This document shows, piece by piece, positions 38,749-52,154 of a stretch of 64,000 bases of DNA. Source of the DNA: Gyrodactylus bullatarudis (lineage: Eukaryota; Platyhelminthes; Monogenea; Gyrodactylidea; Gyrodactylidae). Under the pieces are notes generated by a model. The model had not been told where the DNA came from and made no database searches. It saw nothing but the letters and a program-made list of their open reading frames with translations. Made by a program: the position numbers and the translations under genes. The stretch covers positions 162,906 to 226,905 of the forward strand of contig SSNU01000295.1 in assembly GCA_012064415.1 (NCBI GenBank), written 5' to 3'. The stretch's first letter is position 1; every line of letters begins with the position of its first letter.

Positions 38749-40020
38749 TATCAAGTTAATCAAATAGCTAGGAGTAATTCTCAAAATGTTCCCTTCTTGA
38801 GAAAAATATTTTACATCATCTATTTTCTTAATTTGTCTGTCGCTGATAAGTAGCTATGGGTGATTAATGAAATTTAGTCCCTTTTGATATCTCATCAGTC
38901 TTTTTTTTAATTACATAAAGTAAGCTAAATAAATTGATCTTTAGAGACTCTTCCAACCAAGCATATCTAAAAAACAGCAATTTAAATAAAGTAGAGTATC
39001 ATTCAGGCCTTAGGCTAAAACTTGAAAAAAATTAATTCCCTCCCAGAATTTTATGATCATCAGTCAAAATTAATGTCGTCATTTCATAGCTAACACATGG
39101 GGATCTCTGTTGTATTTGAGCTATGATGTAATCCAAACGGAGTAGTATTTTTGTGTCGCTAGATAAACATGATATCATGACAAGAGATGATGCGCGTACG
39201 CAATTTCACTTTTTTTGTGATACTACTACTAATACTAAAATCTAAGGTCGTCACGAAGGAGAATTCGGTCAAATTCATTAATGATGATGATTATGCGATT
39301 ATTCATAACAAAATATAAAAAGAGAAATTAAGATTAGAAATGAGGGTGGCGGTGTATTTGTGCATAGAGGTCATGAGAGAAAGTTTTTTTTCCCTCTTTA
39401 ACTATACTACTTTTCACAACATTTGTCCTTGCCTCTCATCATTAAATACAGTGAACAATTCTACTCAGTTATAGCAATAATAATAATGATACAGTCCTGA
39501 GTTTGGGTTATTTATTTATTTTCTTCTGTGAAGTAAACATAAAGTCTGCACAGTGTAGAGTCTACACGTAGTACAACTCTCATTCACTCAAAATATCGAA
39601 TAAAATAAAAATTTTGGTCATAGGTCATGAATAATTCAAATTGACTCCCTTCTTTTTTCAAGGCAATATTTTTCATTCCTTTTTATCTCTCTCTTTCTCC
39701 AAGTGTGTTCATTGAGATTAATGTACCCTACACAAATAGACAGTGAGGGGATGTGTTTGGTCCTTACATTTTTCATTTCATCAGAGAAATAAATAAAAAC
39801 ATTCGAGGAAAGTTTGAGTACATACAAAAGTTTGAGGATACTTTATGAGTATATCTTATTCTCTGTTGTGTAAAATTCCTCATTCCTCAGTTAATTAAGG
39901 ATTCATTTAATTATTCATTATGGAAAAGTATTTTTGAATTTCTCCTTGTAAGATGAACGAGATGAAAAGTACGAAGAAAAGAAACTTTCGAATTATCATT
40001 AAATTGTTTTGGTGAATTAA
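38733..40020. other. Region immediately 5' of the protocadherin coding exon
   Basis: This is intron or promoter of the protocadherin. I cannot place the upstream leader exon or a promoter. No repeats recognised. Confidence 0.4.
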
Positions 40021-40466
40021 CCCTTTCAGTGCCGATGGACATATATGTCTATTTCCAATTTTTTTCAACCTTCATAACTCTACCAGTTTGATAGGTTTCT
40101 GGATCAATTAAAGTTTAAATTGAAGCCCACAATGTGAACTTGCATTGGCCAAATAACTTGGTATCGTCATAGCTAAATTTTGGTTTTTACAGTAAAAATA
40201 TTTCTATTGAAACATCTTATTTTTATTGAAACACGAATATTTACCCCCTAATTAAATATTATAACAGTGAATTTTCACATTTTCACAAAAACTCACTTTT
40301 TTTCCTATCTAGATGTATAGAAATCACTTGCTACATTCTGATTGGTCGAGATAAACAATACTTAATTAGGGGGTAAATATTCGTGTTTCAATAAAAATAA
40401 GATGTTTCAATAGAAATATTTTTACTGTAAAGAAATTGTGAAATAGTAGTCTCCGCACCGAAAGGG
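40021..40466. mobile_element. Probable piggyBac-type MITE with a nested inverted repeat
   Basis: The left end is TTAA (40017-40020) then CCCTTTCAGTGCCGATGG. The right end reverse-complemented is CCCTTTCGGTGCGGAG, next to TTCA (40467-40470), which may be a mutated TTAA. The interior holds the perfect 70-bp inverted repeat listed separately. No coding frame is present. Confidence 0.6.
40186..40431. repeat. Perfect 70-bp inverted repeat with 106-bp loop
   Basis: 40186-40255 is the exact reverse complement of 40362-40431, from TTTACAGTAAAAATATT inwards to CCCCCTAATTAA. It may be a second small foldback element inserted in the surrounding MITE. Confidence 0.9.
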
Positions 40467-40470
40467 TTCA

Positions 40471-43400
40471 AGTCACAGAGAAATTCATTTTCATAAATTC
40501 ATCAATTAGATCATTTTTTGATCCAAAAATATATTTGAAGGTTTAGTAGATAGTTCAGACGATTGCATATTTGAATTTTACAGGTATGACTCTGGGAAGT
40601 AGGTTTTCAAAGAAATGATTTATCTCTTTCTTTTATCAGTCATTTAAACATACTAAAGAATCAAGAACTTAAAAATGATGAGATATATTTTGAAATGCCT
40701 GATTGACGGAGTTATTTTCTAGGACCGTGATAAGTAGAGCCTCAAAATATTCTAAAAAGCGTATTACTCACAAAATTACACTCAGAGTTTAGAGTTATAG
40801 AGTCTTATTTATTTTTATTAGGTCATAAAATAATACCTTATTTTTTAATACCAAAAATTTGATGGCTTTAATTATAATTTGAAGTATAGCGAGAGGGGAG
40901 ATCAATTTCTGTCATATCGATAATCGTTGATTAGCCAATGGAATCGAATATGGTCATCGAATTTTTAAGAAAATATTCTAAATTTCAAAATCAAAAAGTT
41001 TTTTTCTGCTCCATGAATAAGATACGCATCAGAACCTCGATTTCAAAGTATATCTTATCATAAAAAAACATTTCAAGAAGAATCATAAATTTTATTTTGA
41101 TATAAAGTAGCCAAAATGTCAGTTATCCTAATCGAAAACATTGCACTTGTAAATTCGAGATGAATTAAACTTTTTGATAATTTTCGATAAATATAATAAG
41201 TACAAGTAAATTGCAATGTAATCAGACCAATTGTTAACGAGACAACTAGGATTATAACCTTGAAAAATACTAAATTTTTTTCTAACTTGAAAAAGAATAG
41301 AGTTAAGGGGTGGAGAGGTTCATAAAATTTTCATATTTAACTAAATTATTTCAACTAAAAAATTTTCTCATCATGTCTAGGCGATAATGATCAAATCAGA
41401 CAATATGTAGTTCTCTTCCGCCCGGACCAATAAAATTTCTGTCTATCAATATTTCTTATCTCTCTTGATTTTTCCTAATTTCAATAATAACACCACAGTA
41501 GATTGTATGTACGACATGTCCCTTGTTAGATGATTTTCTTGTAATTTTTTTCAAAAATTTCCCACAGTATCTTTACATTTTGTTTAAAATCATGATTCAT
41601 TTCTCTCACTAGACTTTGGGGAATGATAGTGAATTAAGGCTACCACTACCCACAAGTTAATTTCCTCTGGTTGTAATTTGCAAGTATGTTCATACATTAG
41701 AGAGACTGTAGAAGACAAAATCATTTATCAAACAACATTGGACATCAAGGGGAAAAGAACAGAAACAGATAATCATGATGTGAGAAGAAATTTGCTATGT
41801 ACAGAGGAATTATTTTTGACAAATGACTCTTTTTGATAGAAAGATTGTTGTTTATTTTTGGTTAAGGTCTCATTCCATTTAATAATTTAATTCTGATCAT
41901 CAAGAATATGATGTTGACCCTTCTGCTGGATTCGTCCCTATACGAAGATTTTTAGTTATTACGTGAATCTAAGAATTACTGCATAATTTACACTAAATCA
42001 ATCTTAAAAATCAAATTTAATCATGAATAGTCAATTTTTCATCTACTAATGAGTAGAGTGACTACATGAATCCAAAAATAAATAAATAACCATTTCTCCG
42101 AATGAACTATGACTTAAAATTCCGAAAAAATGCACCTCTAACGAGTGATAAATTATTCAGTTAATAACTATTCAGAAACCAAGACTGATTTATTCATTCC
42201 TTTTGTCCAGAATATAAACTTGTTATTTTTACATACAAATTTAACACAGATTTAATTCCAAACTACAACTAGATTAAGAAGGAATAAGGACTAAAAAGTA
42301 GGAACATCAGACAGGATTTTCCAAAATACTTCCTAAAAAGTAAATATTTAATTTTGTTCCTCAATGTATAGATTCATCAAAGAGTAGAGTTTCCTTGATG
42401 ATAAATTTGTCTAGAATCTCAAAGAAACATGAATTCTATAGAGTGCATAGGAAATTTTTTTCCTTCAATTCTGAAAAAATTATCCCAAAACATTTTCATA
42501 ATCTTGCGTTTATAAATCTCCTCAAAATTTAGAATCTAATTCATTTTCTTTAGGTTCTACTAAAAAATAAAAATACATTTGTACAATTTGGCCCCACTAG
42601 TAAAATATATAAAAAGTGATAAAAAAGTAATGAATGTTTACATGGGAAAAGAATGACTGATATGTAGATCATATCAAATCATCACTGGTATAATCAAAAA
42701 AAATGATTTCTCGAGAAGAAGGAGATAGACTTGTCTTTTTATTCTTGTGGGATTTTTAAATGGTCATAAAGTCAGGACAAATTCTTCTACAAGGCAAAAG
42801 AATAAAAAAATCAGTGTTGAAGATGAATAGAAAACCAGGAAAAGTTGTTGAAATGTAAAAAAGAAATCTATTAATTTTCATCTTTGAAATAAGAAGAAAA
42901 GATAAATAAATAATATTTCTCTGAAAAGTTCACCCCCTCCCCATATCAACCATGTCCTATTGCTGTCTCATCGATGACTCATGCGTCATAATCATGATTT
43001 TAGTCCTGTACACAGTGTACACCCTCTCTCCCAATTTTTATATCCAGTGTGTACAGTAGTAGTTTGGGTTGATGATTTCTTATTTGTTGCCAGAGTGATA
43101 TTCCTAATACGATATGATATCTGTGTGTCCTAAAAGTTGAAAAAACTTGTGGTAAAAGAATGAAAAAGAGCCATGAAATTGTCCTGTCCTCTCTTGTTCT
43201 CTTAATCTTTTTTTATTGCAATTTTGTAATTTTTTTTTCAACACACACTGAAAAGAAAGAACACACAGAAATGGAACTTCCGTTATATCTGTTACATTTC
43301 TCTTGTATTTATCCCCATAGTTATAGTTAGGATATCTTTATATGGCTTCTGGAGCAATGGAATATATATGTGAAACCATTCGTTGTAATTATCAACTTTT

Positions 43401-46400
43401 ACTCTCTCCTCCATTGCACAGGCCAAATGATGACGAAAGAATTTTTTTTTCATTTTGATTTATCGCCGAATGCATCTCAAAAATGCATTTCAAAAACAAT
43501 ATGGAGAATGTTTCTCAAAATTCATTTTGTAGTTTCCTTGCCAATAGACATGAAAGATTTATCAGATTAATTTCTCTTAACTTCATCATCAATCAATCTT
43601 AATTGAAAAAGTTCCGAACGAATTAAAGGAAGAAACACAGGTTTCACAATTCTCGTCAATAGGCGTGCATCTTGGAAAACTTGAGAGAAAAGACACTCGT
43701 CCATTTTCTTATCTTCAAGTGATGTAAGTTTGAGAAAAAAATGTAATTCGATGACTAATCAAAGAAAAATCTGTTTCTCGTACCCCTCCAACCCTCTAGC
43801 ACGTATTACAATTAAATGTTTGAAAAAATATTTTTACAAGCATAACTTCCGCATCCCTTTATTGTATCAATCAAAATTAAAATTTATTTGAAAAACGAAT
43901 TCCCACAGAAAATTCATGTAAAAAAAGTACTCGGATCAGTTGAGAAAACTACTTATAAGTATATTTGAAAAAATATGTTAAGCATTTGTGTACTTTAAAG
44001 TGGTTTAGTAGAGCACGTTTTATTCTTCAATACTCATAATAATAATTATTATTATGTAATGTTGTAATACTCTTGTTCTTTTTTTGAGATGGTGAATGAG
44101 CAATATAACGTACATTTCTGGTGCTTACATAAACATAGATAGATATTGGTTAGATCAAAGTGATGAAGAATCCTCATATTGCCAAGTAAAGAGTTGAACA
44201 AGAAAAACATAACATTTCGTGAAAGAGATAATCTTCCTGCGCAGTGGAAGAATGAGTAAACTTTTTGGTTCAGCCAAAAAGGGAATAGAAGCAGAAAGGG
44301 AACAAGATTACGGATCTGGAAATCTCCTTTGCTAAGATACTTATCACTGGCTTTCTGTGTATTTTCCAAAATATAATGGAAGGATTATTGGCCATTTTTC
44401 TAATTGAAAAAAATTATCTCTATATTAGCTAACGAGAAAAACGCTCAAATAATATGAAATCGATATAGGAATTAGCAAAATTGGGACTGCTCTAAGAGAA
44501 TAGTTTTTGCGCTATAGAGTTAACAAAAAATTTAAAAAGACGTTTTAATCAGATTACCATCTATATAGATTTGAGACTAGATTTGGAATCAAACCCAGCG
44601 TTCAGTTTAATCATTGTATTCACACTGGTTTTGCCAAACAATAATAAAGCAACGGACAAAGTGACTCTCTCCCGTTTCATTAATTAATCATGGATGATAC
44701 AAGGCCATAAATTTCTCAGTTGAAAATAATAATGATTATTATCATTCATTATAAAATTAAGAACTGACTGTCTTATTCTTTCATCTTCTTGCTAACTAAC
44801 TGGCAACTTTCTTAGTTAGAGCTAGCATATAATTCTATTCGTAAACTATACTTCATTTCTGACGATAATAAACTTTATTGATAACATTACAAGGAATTAG
44901 TTTTTTTATTAATCTTTTATTTACCATCATCATTCTTTCTTCTTATTATTATTGATAGTTGTTTATTCAGGTCAAACAACATTTTATATTAGAGAATTAG
45001 AGTAGGAGAAGACGTTAAAGACAATTATGGGAAACAGCTGGCTGTCACTATACAATAGTTAGATTCTTGCCTTTGAGATCAGATAGAAATAACAACATTA
45101 AGGTTAACAAAAATCAGATTTTGTCAGCAAATTCTAAAGGGTAGTGAGAAAGTGATTTTAAACGCATGATTAAAGAAGATCCCTACTAGCTTCCACTTTA
45201 ATCAAGTGTCTTGAGATCACTTTAAAACTGATTTGAGTCCGAATCACTCAAAAATTTCCGATAATTTGATTAAAAAATGTGTAACGATTGAGCTGAACTA
45301 GAAAAGCTGGATTGAACACTAATAAAACTTGAAGTGAATTCAAATTTACTTATATCACATCATGTATCATTAATGAAATGGCGCATTATCTTGGTCAATT
45401 TTCTCAAGATCTGAAAACCATTCTGGTGAAGAAAATGTTTTTAAATTAGAATAAAAAATTACCAGTTCAGAAAATTCTTTTAGGATTTTCCGTTACACAA
45501 TGAAGCTATCTGTCAATGTTCTAAGAATGTGAAAAATTATACATAATCACAATACCCATAACAGAAATAAAAGTGAATTTACTTTCTAGAGAGGATTAAT
45601 TTCTCATAAGAATTGGGATTAACATACTCCTTAGTTTGAGAGAAAAGGCAGTATACAGTCGGAAGAGAGACAATGGTACGCCATCTTTAATACAGTTTTT
45701 CTTAAAGGCTTGAAAAATCAACATGAATATCATACTACTTGAGTCATAATAATACAAGTCTCGATCATTTTTACTGCTTGAAAATCAATCCAAGATCCCT
45801 GAATAATGACAAGTTCATCAAACATTTCTAGAGAACTCATGTTCTGACTGTAGTTATCTCTTTTAGGTTCTCATCTGAATCTTGAGTGAATGCTTAATCT
45901 TCAAATTAAATCAAGTTTATCGATTAAACTTCAAAATCCAAGAGGTGTACGCTTTGCAAATGAAGTGTTTCTTTTGCATACTTGAATCATTCGTATTCGT
46001 AAATTTCTTTTTTTGTATCAAAAAGATGTCAGTTTATGTCATATTTGAAAATTAAACAAATTCGATAACAAGATTCTTGCATGGAATTTCTGTTCAATTT
46101 ACTTTGTACCTTTGATACCTGTAAATTATGCAAATCCTTGTGTATCATACCTATTTCCAGTTCTTCATTCATTGTATAAACATTGCAATTGTGTTGTACG
46201 AAGAAATAATACAATGTATTTGATAAATGAACTTTAATTAACAAGAAATTTAAATAAACTTATTAACATGGGAAGAAATATGCGTAGGAAAAATAACGCT
46301 ATAACTTAATTTATCATCAAGGAAGAAGGAGAGACTTCTGAGTTGAATCCAGATCATCTCTCTGATCTGACTTTAGAAAATATGAAATATTCATTCGATT

Positions 46401-49400
46401 AGACAAGGCATACACAAAATGAACCATAAATCAATCATGATCTTGTTAAAATTGAGTAAACGAGAATGTTCAAAATAATTTCTATCAAAAGATTAATCTT
46501 TATATTTAATAAAGCTTCTAATTTCCTAATATAGATTTCAGATATCAGAAACTTGAATTCGATCTAATCACTACCAAAGAAAAACACTTAGTTTTAGTTT
46601 TACTGAATTTGACCCAATCCAAATCTAATGTAGCGAGTCGGAACTAAGATTAATTTCAATCAGTTCAGCCGGTAACAAATAACAAAATAAATACTTTAGG
46701 CCTCTACATTAAATTATATTTGAAAGTAAAATGTTTTGGCCTAAAAAGTGAAATTTTAACTTATTGTTGAGTCAAAATTAGAATAAAACATTAAAATTAC
46801 TTTCAGTAAGTACAGGAATAACTTCTTCTATGAATCAAGTTATTGCGTAAATTAATGTTTTTTCTATTTCTGATGAGCTAAAAGGAAGCTGAATTTCTAA
46901 ACTATATTCTAAGCAACCAAGTACAGGAGTTATTGTCTTGAGTCCTTAGTATTGTTTAGACTCTTTAAAAATGAAATGAGTCATCTATCGAAAATGATTG
47001 AAATTTAATCACTCATCAGATAGGTTTGAGATATTAATTCTTCATTAGATGTCCAAAATGATTTGTTAGATTCCAAAAACTTGAACCATCCAAAATTTGA
47101 GCATATATCACCAAATTATATACTGCTTAAGCCGTTCTGTTTTAAAAATGATTTATTTCTGTAATTTTTTACAGGAATTTCCTGAAGCTTCAAAATTTTG
47201 ATTCATGATTACTTCTTCATTCTACACATCATAAGTATAAGAATAATTAGAATTAGAAAGTGAATTCATTATATGTACTAATTCGAATTAGTGATTCTCA
47301 TAGTATTTCATCTTGATTAAAACTTTTTATTATATTACAAACACAATAACAAATACAATATAAAGAAATCTCTTCTAGAAAGCAAAAAAAGTAAAAATAT
47401 AATTGTAATAAATCCATGTCAATGCACTGAATGGATGAATATGAGGGAACATAGTGTACAGGCTATATATTTGTTAATCTGTAAAAGATTTATATAAATG
47501 TTCTATAAATGTCTCCCTGCCTTTTTATCAGTGTAAAAGGCATTTTTATTGAATCCCATCTTCTGAATAATCAATAGTAGGAAGAAGTTCAACCCAACTT
47601 TTATTCTCATGAAAAATTTCCCAAGAAACAAGGCAATTTCATGAAAAAAATAACTTTTTTCAATCAAATCTCAAATTTTGATTCATTAATAACACAGGGT
47701 GGATCGGGTATTTTATTCTAGATATAATATTCTGATGTTAAGTTTTACGTTGATCACGAATCTGGTATTTTAAAAAATCGCTTGTCTGTGAGCTGAGATA
47801 TTGGGTAAAAACCAAATTTTCGAAAAACCAAAAAAATGTATCGTATAAGAAAGCTAGATTTCCTGCCGTAAACTCAGATAAAATTTAGAATATCAGTTTT
47901 CGTTTAGAAACAAATTGGATTTTTGTGCCAAAATGTCTACGAATTATTTGAAAATTTACGCAAAATTTATTTTCTACAGCTTCTTTTGAAAGGCTTACCT
48001 TGTCTTGGGATGCATAAAATCGGCAAATAACAAAATCTTGTTTTCATGAAAAAAACGCACTAAATTCTGATTGTAGAATGAAGGGAAATTTGAAATAAAA
48101 CTGAACACCCCAACGTCAATTAATTTTGGGTCAAGGTAGATCTCATTTAGTCTTTTGGTGAAATTAAAAAGGAAAGAGTAACACTTTTTTATTTAAAATA
48201 AAAGAATAAAAACGAGGATATTGACAGATAACTTTATAAAACTGGAGTAAAAAGTTTTTTACAAGACAAGAGTTGGATAAAAAGAGAAAAAAATCAATCT
48301 CTTGTTAATTTCTACCCATTTCACGCCTTTCGAAAGAGGAAAATTCTCCCTTGATCGACAACACAAGTTTCCCTTCTTTCCAAGGTCAACATATTCTTTC
48401 TCTCTCACGAGTATTTTTACTTGGGAGTTTACACTTTATTTCATCTCAGAACTATACAAAGTATTTTGTCTTAATGATATAGTGTCCTGATGATAATCAT
48501 TTTTATAGATTTCGGCCTTTGATCATCTTTTTATAATTGTATAAATAATTATTACATTTTCTACGATTCAAAGGAACAGCAAGTATTCATTCATTCGGGT
48601 TATTCGAAAAATTAATGACTCAGTTTATTTCGAAACACAGATGAAATAAAACCAATAGTCGAAATGTAGTTAATCTTTGTTTATCGTTTGGTTTAATTTT
48701 TCCTCCACGAATCGGATTTTTGAACTCATCGACCAAAGAACTGGTTAATGTTGAATCAATTTTAATTTTCTAATCTGAATCTACATTCATCCAAAAAGGG
48801 CTTGGTAGATAATGATTCTGGGTGACTTTATAGAGGGATTTGGAAAGGATAAAAATCATTTAATTTATTTAGGGACAATGGATGTCATTTGTGAAAAATT
48901 TTAACAATTCTTGCAAGAAAGTTTCTTTTCTATTTTTTATTCATGCAACAATTAAAGAGTAACCATACACGGATTACGGGAAGCTTACAAGAGAATATTA
49001 TTTACTACTTTTTTAGTTTCTACTTGGCGTTGAGAACTTGAGGAAGACTTTAAAGTAATACTTTTTACATGTACATATTACATAATACTAGTGTTATCCT
49101 AACCTTATCAACAATGTATTCCTCTATTTAAAAAAAATATGAAGAAACATTGTTTTATGTGCATTCTTCTGTCACCCAATACACTCAAAGTTACAGATTG
49201 TAATACACAATACTCCCTTTACTCTCTTAGTAAATTCTGCCCTCAACTTAATTTTGTAACATTATTGATATCAACATTCAAGTAGTATGCGTGTACATAC
49301 CATGGAGCCCCTAATTAAGGTCAAGGGGTAGAAACACTCTGCTACATCTAAATCATTGTGACCAATGACATATATAAATTAAATGATACTAAAATCAAAT

Positions 49401-49518
49401 TTGTAATAATAATAATACTGTTTCAAATTAGATTCAAACCAAAATGTCTAAACTCTTTTCATCAACTACATAAATTGCAATTGTTGATTAAGTTTTAGAA
49501 TCTTGAAAAACTTTTTAC
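40471..49518. other. Nine-kilobase gene-free, nearly repeat-free stretch
   Basis: No family A, B or C ends and no coding exon were recognised, unlike the rest of the window. It lies upstream of the protocadherin and could hold its leader exon and control elements, but nothing in the sequence proves that. Confidence 0.45.
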
Positions 49519-49522
49519 TTAA

Positions 49523-49995
49523 CCCTTAAAGATCCAGAGAAATTTTTTTCAAAGTACATCGCTGAGATTGAAAATTTAATAGCGTTTTAAAAAACCAACC
49601 TCTAGTTTAGAAGAAATTGTCCCAAAAATGACCATTTTTAGACCTTGAAAATGCCCAACTTTTTTATTTCGAAAGATGACATAAATGTGATAACATATCT
49701 GAATTCTACGGGTAAAATTTCTTTCTTTTTTCTCTTCGATCACTGTAAGTGGTTTTTCAAAAAACATTCTTTATATTTTTAAAGAAATTTTAATATTTTT
49801 TCGAAAATAAGTCATTTTAAAATTGTCATAACTTCACAATAAAATATTGTAGATTGAAAAGTCATAGTTCATTCGAAAGAATGTTAGTTCTTCTTTCAGA
49901 GAAGTGGTCAATAAACTATTTTTAGTTTCTTTAAAACATAATTATGGCTTGAGAAAGTCACCTGTCCCATGTATGACCCGCTGGGGCTTAAAGGA
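49523..49995. mobile_element. TTAA-flanked non-coding element with imperfect ends
   Basis: TTAA lies at both sides (49519-49522 and 49996-49999). The ends CCCTTAAAGATCCAG and, reverse-complemented, TCCTTTAAGCCCCAG are imperfect inverted repeats. It is 473 bp with no coding content. A family A element begins directly after it, at about 50001. Confidence 0.6.
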
Positions 49996-50000
49996 TTAAA

Positions 50001-50475
50001 CTATTATGAAGATGGGAATTTACAAAATTCTTTCATGAAGAAATCGAATTTGAATAAGATCATAAGATTCACCAGATAAGAAAAAAAAATTATTTCAAAT
50101 CTCGAGTTAGTGCCAAACTTCCATGCTTTGAACTTTGAGTTGAAAAAATTTGATTTCAAAAAAAGGAGAGTTATAAAATTTTTTAGGATCACGATTAGTC
50201 AAGAAAACCTCTTATCACTTTAAGAGTTTTGATGAACTCATTATTTAGGGATCATTGATTATCAATTGATTTTCAAGCAATGATGGGGTGATTCAGCTTA
50301 TTTGATTTAAAATTCAATTTTTGACTCCAGATTTGAGATAATTGATTTTTCGAAATTTCTTTTCTTCGTATCGAGAAAGTGGGCCTTGTGATTTAGATTC
50401 TAAAATATCTTCATCTTGATGAAAAAATTGAGAATTTTGTAAAAATCATAAATTCCCATCTTCATGTATTAATTA
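50001..50475. mobile_element. Family A element
   Basis: Left CTATTATGAAGATGGGAATT and right (reverse complement CTAATTAATACATGAAGATG) are the family ends. It starts immediately after the TTAA-flanked element that ends at 49995. Confidence 0.65.
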
Positions 50476-52104
50476 GGTGTATAAAAATTTATTTTTAACT
50501 CCAGTTAATTGTAAAGTTCAAATTAATTATGCAAGGAAAACGATTGCAAATTTGATGACATGAAGAAGAAAAAGTTTTCATGATGAGATATTACGATGAA
50601 GTAATAAACACAAAGCCATGCCTGAGTCATCATAAGATAGGAACTGACAGGACCTGCATCAAAGAACTCAATTGTCGATAATTAAATTACAAGGCATTGT
50701 TTTCCATACAATGACCTTTATCCCTTATCCCAATATATGAAATCGTTCTTTTTCGATGCTCAGCTCCGTTGCATGTGGGACCCCCTTTTTTACATTTTGA
50801 AACAAGTTTCAACAAATGCGTAAAATGTCGAAAATGATTTTAGAAAGAAATTTCGTTCTCTTAAAGTCCTCTCTCCGGTGACTCATTGATTGAAATAGTA
50901 TTTGTAAAAATGTGTTGCATTCTGATATCTCACACAATTCAGAGATCGTAAGAAGCAAAAAGTAAAGTGAGAAACCATAAAAACAAAAAGAAAATTAATT
51001 GAACAGCGTATACATGTTCTTGATATCAATGAAAAATTTCAATATTTCTCTTTGGATTTCAGATATGCTAAAAGTGACTCAAAAAAGGGCGTTGGCCCTT
51101 ATAACCGAGAATGAATGAATTTATATGTACATAATAATGCTATAATTATGATTAAGAAAAGAAACTTTTCTTATAACGGAGAGAACTTGAATAAGTGAAA
51201 GGGTAAAAGAGAGAAATTAGCGTTTTCTATCTCTCCAACAAAACACATTCTTGAATAAAAACTACTTATAAGTAGACTATTCTTTAGTAGTAGGTGCGCT
51301 AACTGAGTGAGAGGAGATTAAACTTTGTCGTTTAATGAATATGTGTTTTATTCATCAAAAAAGAATAGAAAACAACTACTGAACGAGATAATGGGAAAAG
51401 ATTGTTTCTCTACTGTATACATTATTAATTATTGAAAATGAGGATATTTAAAAGAAATTAATCACTCACCTCTTTGTATCGTGTAACAGATCCTATATTG
51501 TCATTTTCCAGTAAAAGGTGTAATCATTAAAAAAAGGGTAAAGTCCTAAGTAGTATGAATAAAAAAGACGGTTGGCAAAATATGATTACAGAATTATTCC
51601 ATCTAACAGAATTAATGTGCTATATTTATTCAGTACTCGTTTTATATTGGTACTTTAATTTGATTGGTTGAAAAATTTCGACCAATAGAATCACGTTTAC
51701 TCATTAACATCTGTAGACGTACAGATATTAATTTTTGATAGCTAGAAAATTAATGTACGATTAGTTTTTGTTAGTTATGATAGAGGAAAGTTTTGACACA
51801 ACAAAAGAGGAGTAATATAAATCCATAATGGAATCCAAATGTTAATAGATGGTAAATAATCAGAAAAAAATTCTCCTTAGTCTAGGAGATGATAATTGGA
51901 GTAGACAGGGCTAAGAATTTTTAGTCATATAAATTTTTCATATATGGCATTAAAAATGAGAAAAAAATTATAATCAAGATTTATAACCACTTATTCTATA
52001 GAATATTTTTTTAAAATACATAATGGCATAATTTCTGGAAATCACAGGCTAGATGAAAACTGATCAAACACAGATTTTAGCCGATCTACATAAATCTTAA
52101 AGTC
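50476..52104. other. Upstream flank of the Gly/Cys/His-rich gene
   Basis: A+T-rich, no recognised gene or repeat. The only clear regulatory signal is the TATA box that follows. Confidence 0.45.
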
Positions 52105-52112
52105 TATAAAAG
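52105..52112 (+). promoter_or_regulatory. TATA box of the Gly/Cys/His-rich gene
   Basis: TATAAAAG lies 50 bp before the start codon. With the usual 25-30 bp spacing, transcription would begin near 52135, leaving a 5' UTR of about 20 nt. A sharp TATA promoter, tiny UTR and 56-bp intron suit a highly expressed, tissue-specific small gene. No clear AATAAA follows the stop. Confidence 0.6.
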
Positions 52113-52154
52113 TTAGAGAGTGTGAACAGTGAGCACAAACAAAAAGTAGTAAAT

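Noticed and set aside
38725..38784. Upstream in-frame start (MRITPSYLINL) of the protocadherin
   Set aside because: It lies in the polypyrimidine and branch region of a strong acceptor; the later ATG gives a clean signal peptide.
44052..44369. 105-codon open stretch on the minus strand
   Set aside because: No recognisable domain, and codon pattern like the surrounding A+T-rich DNA.
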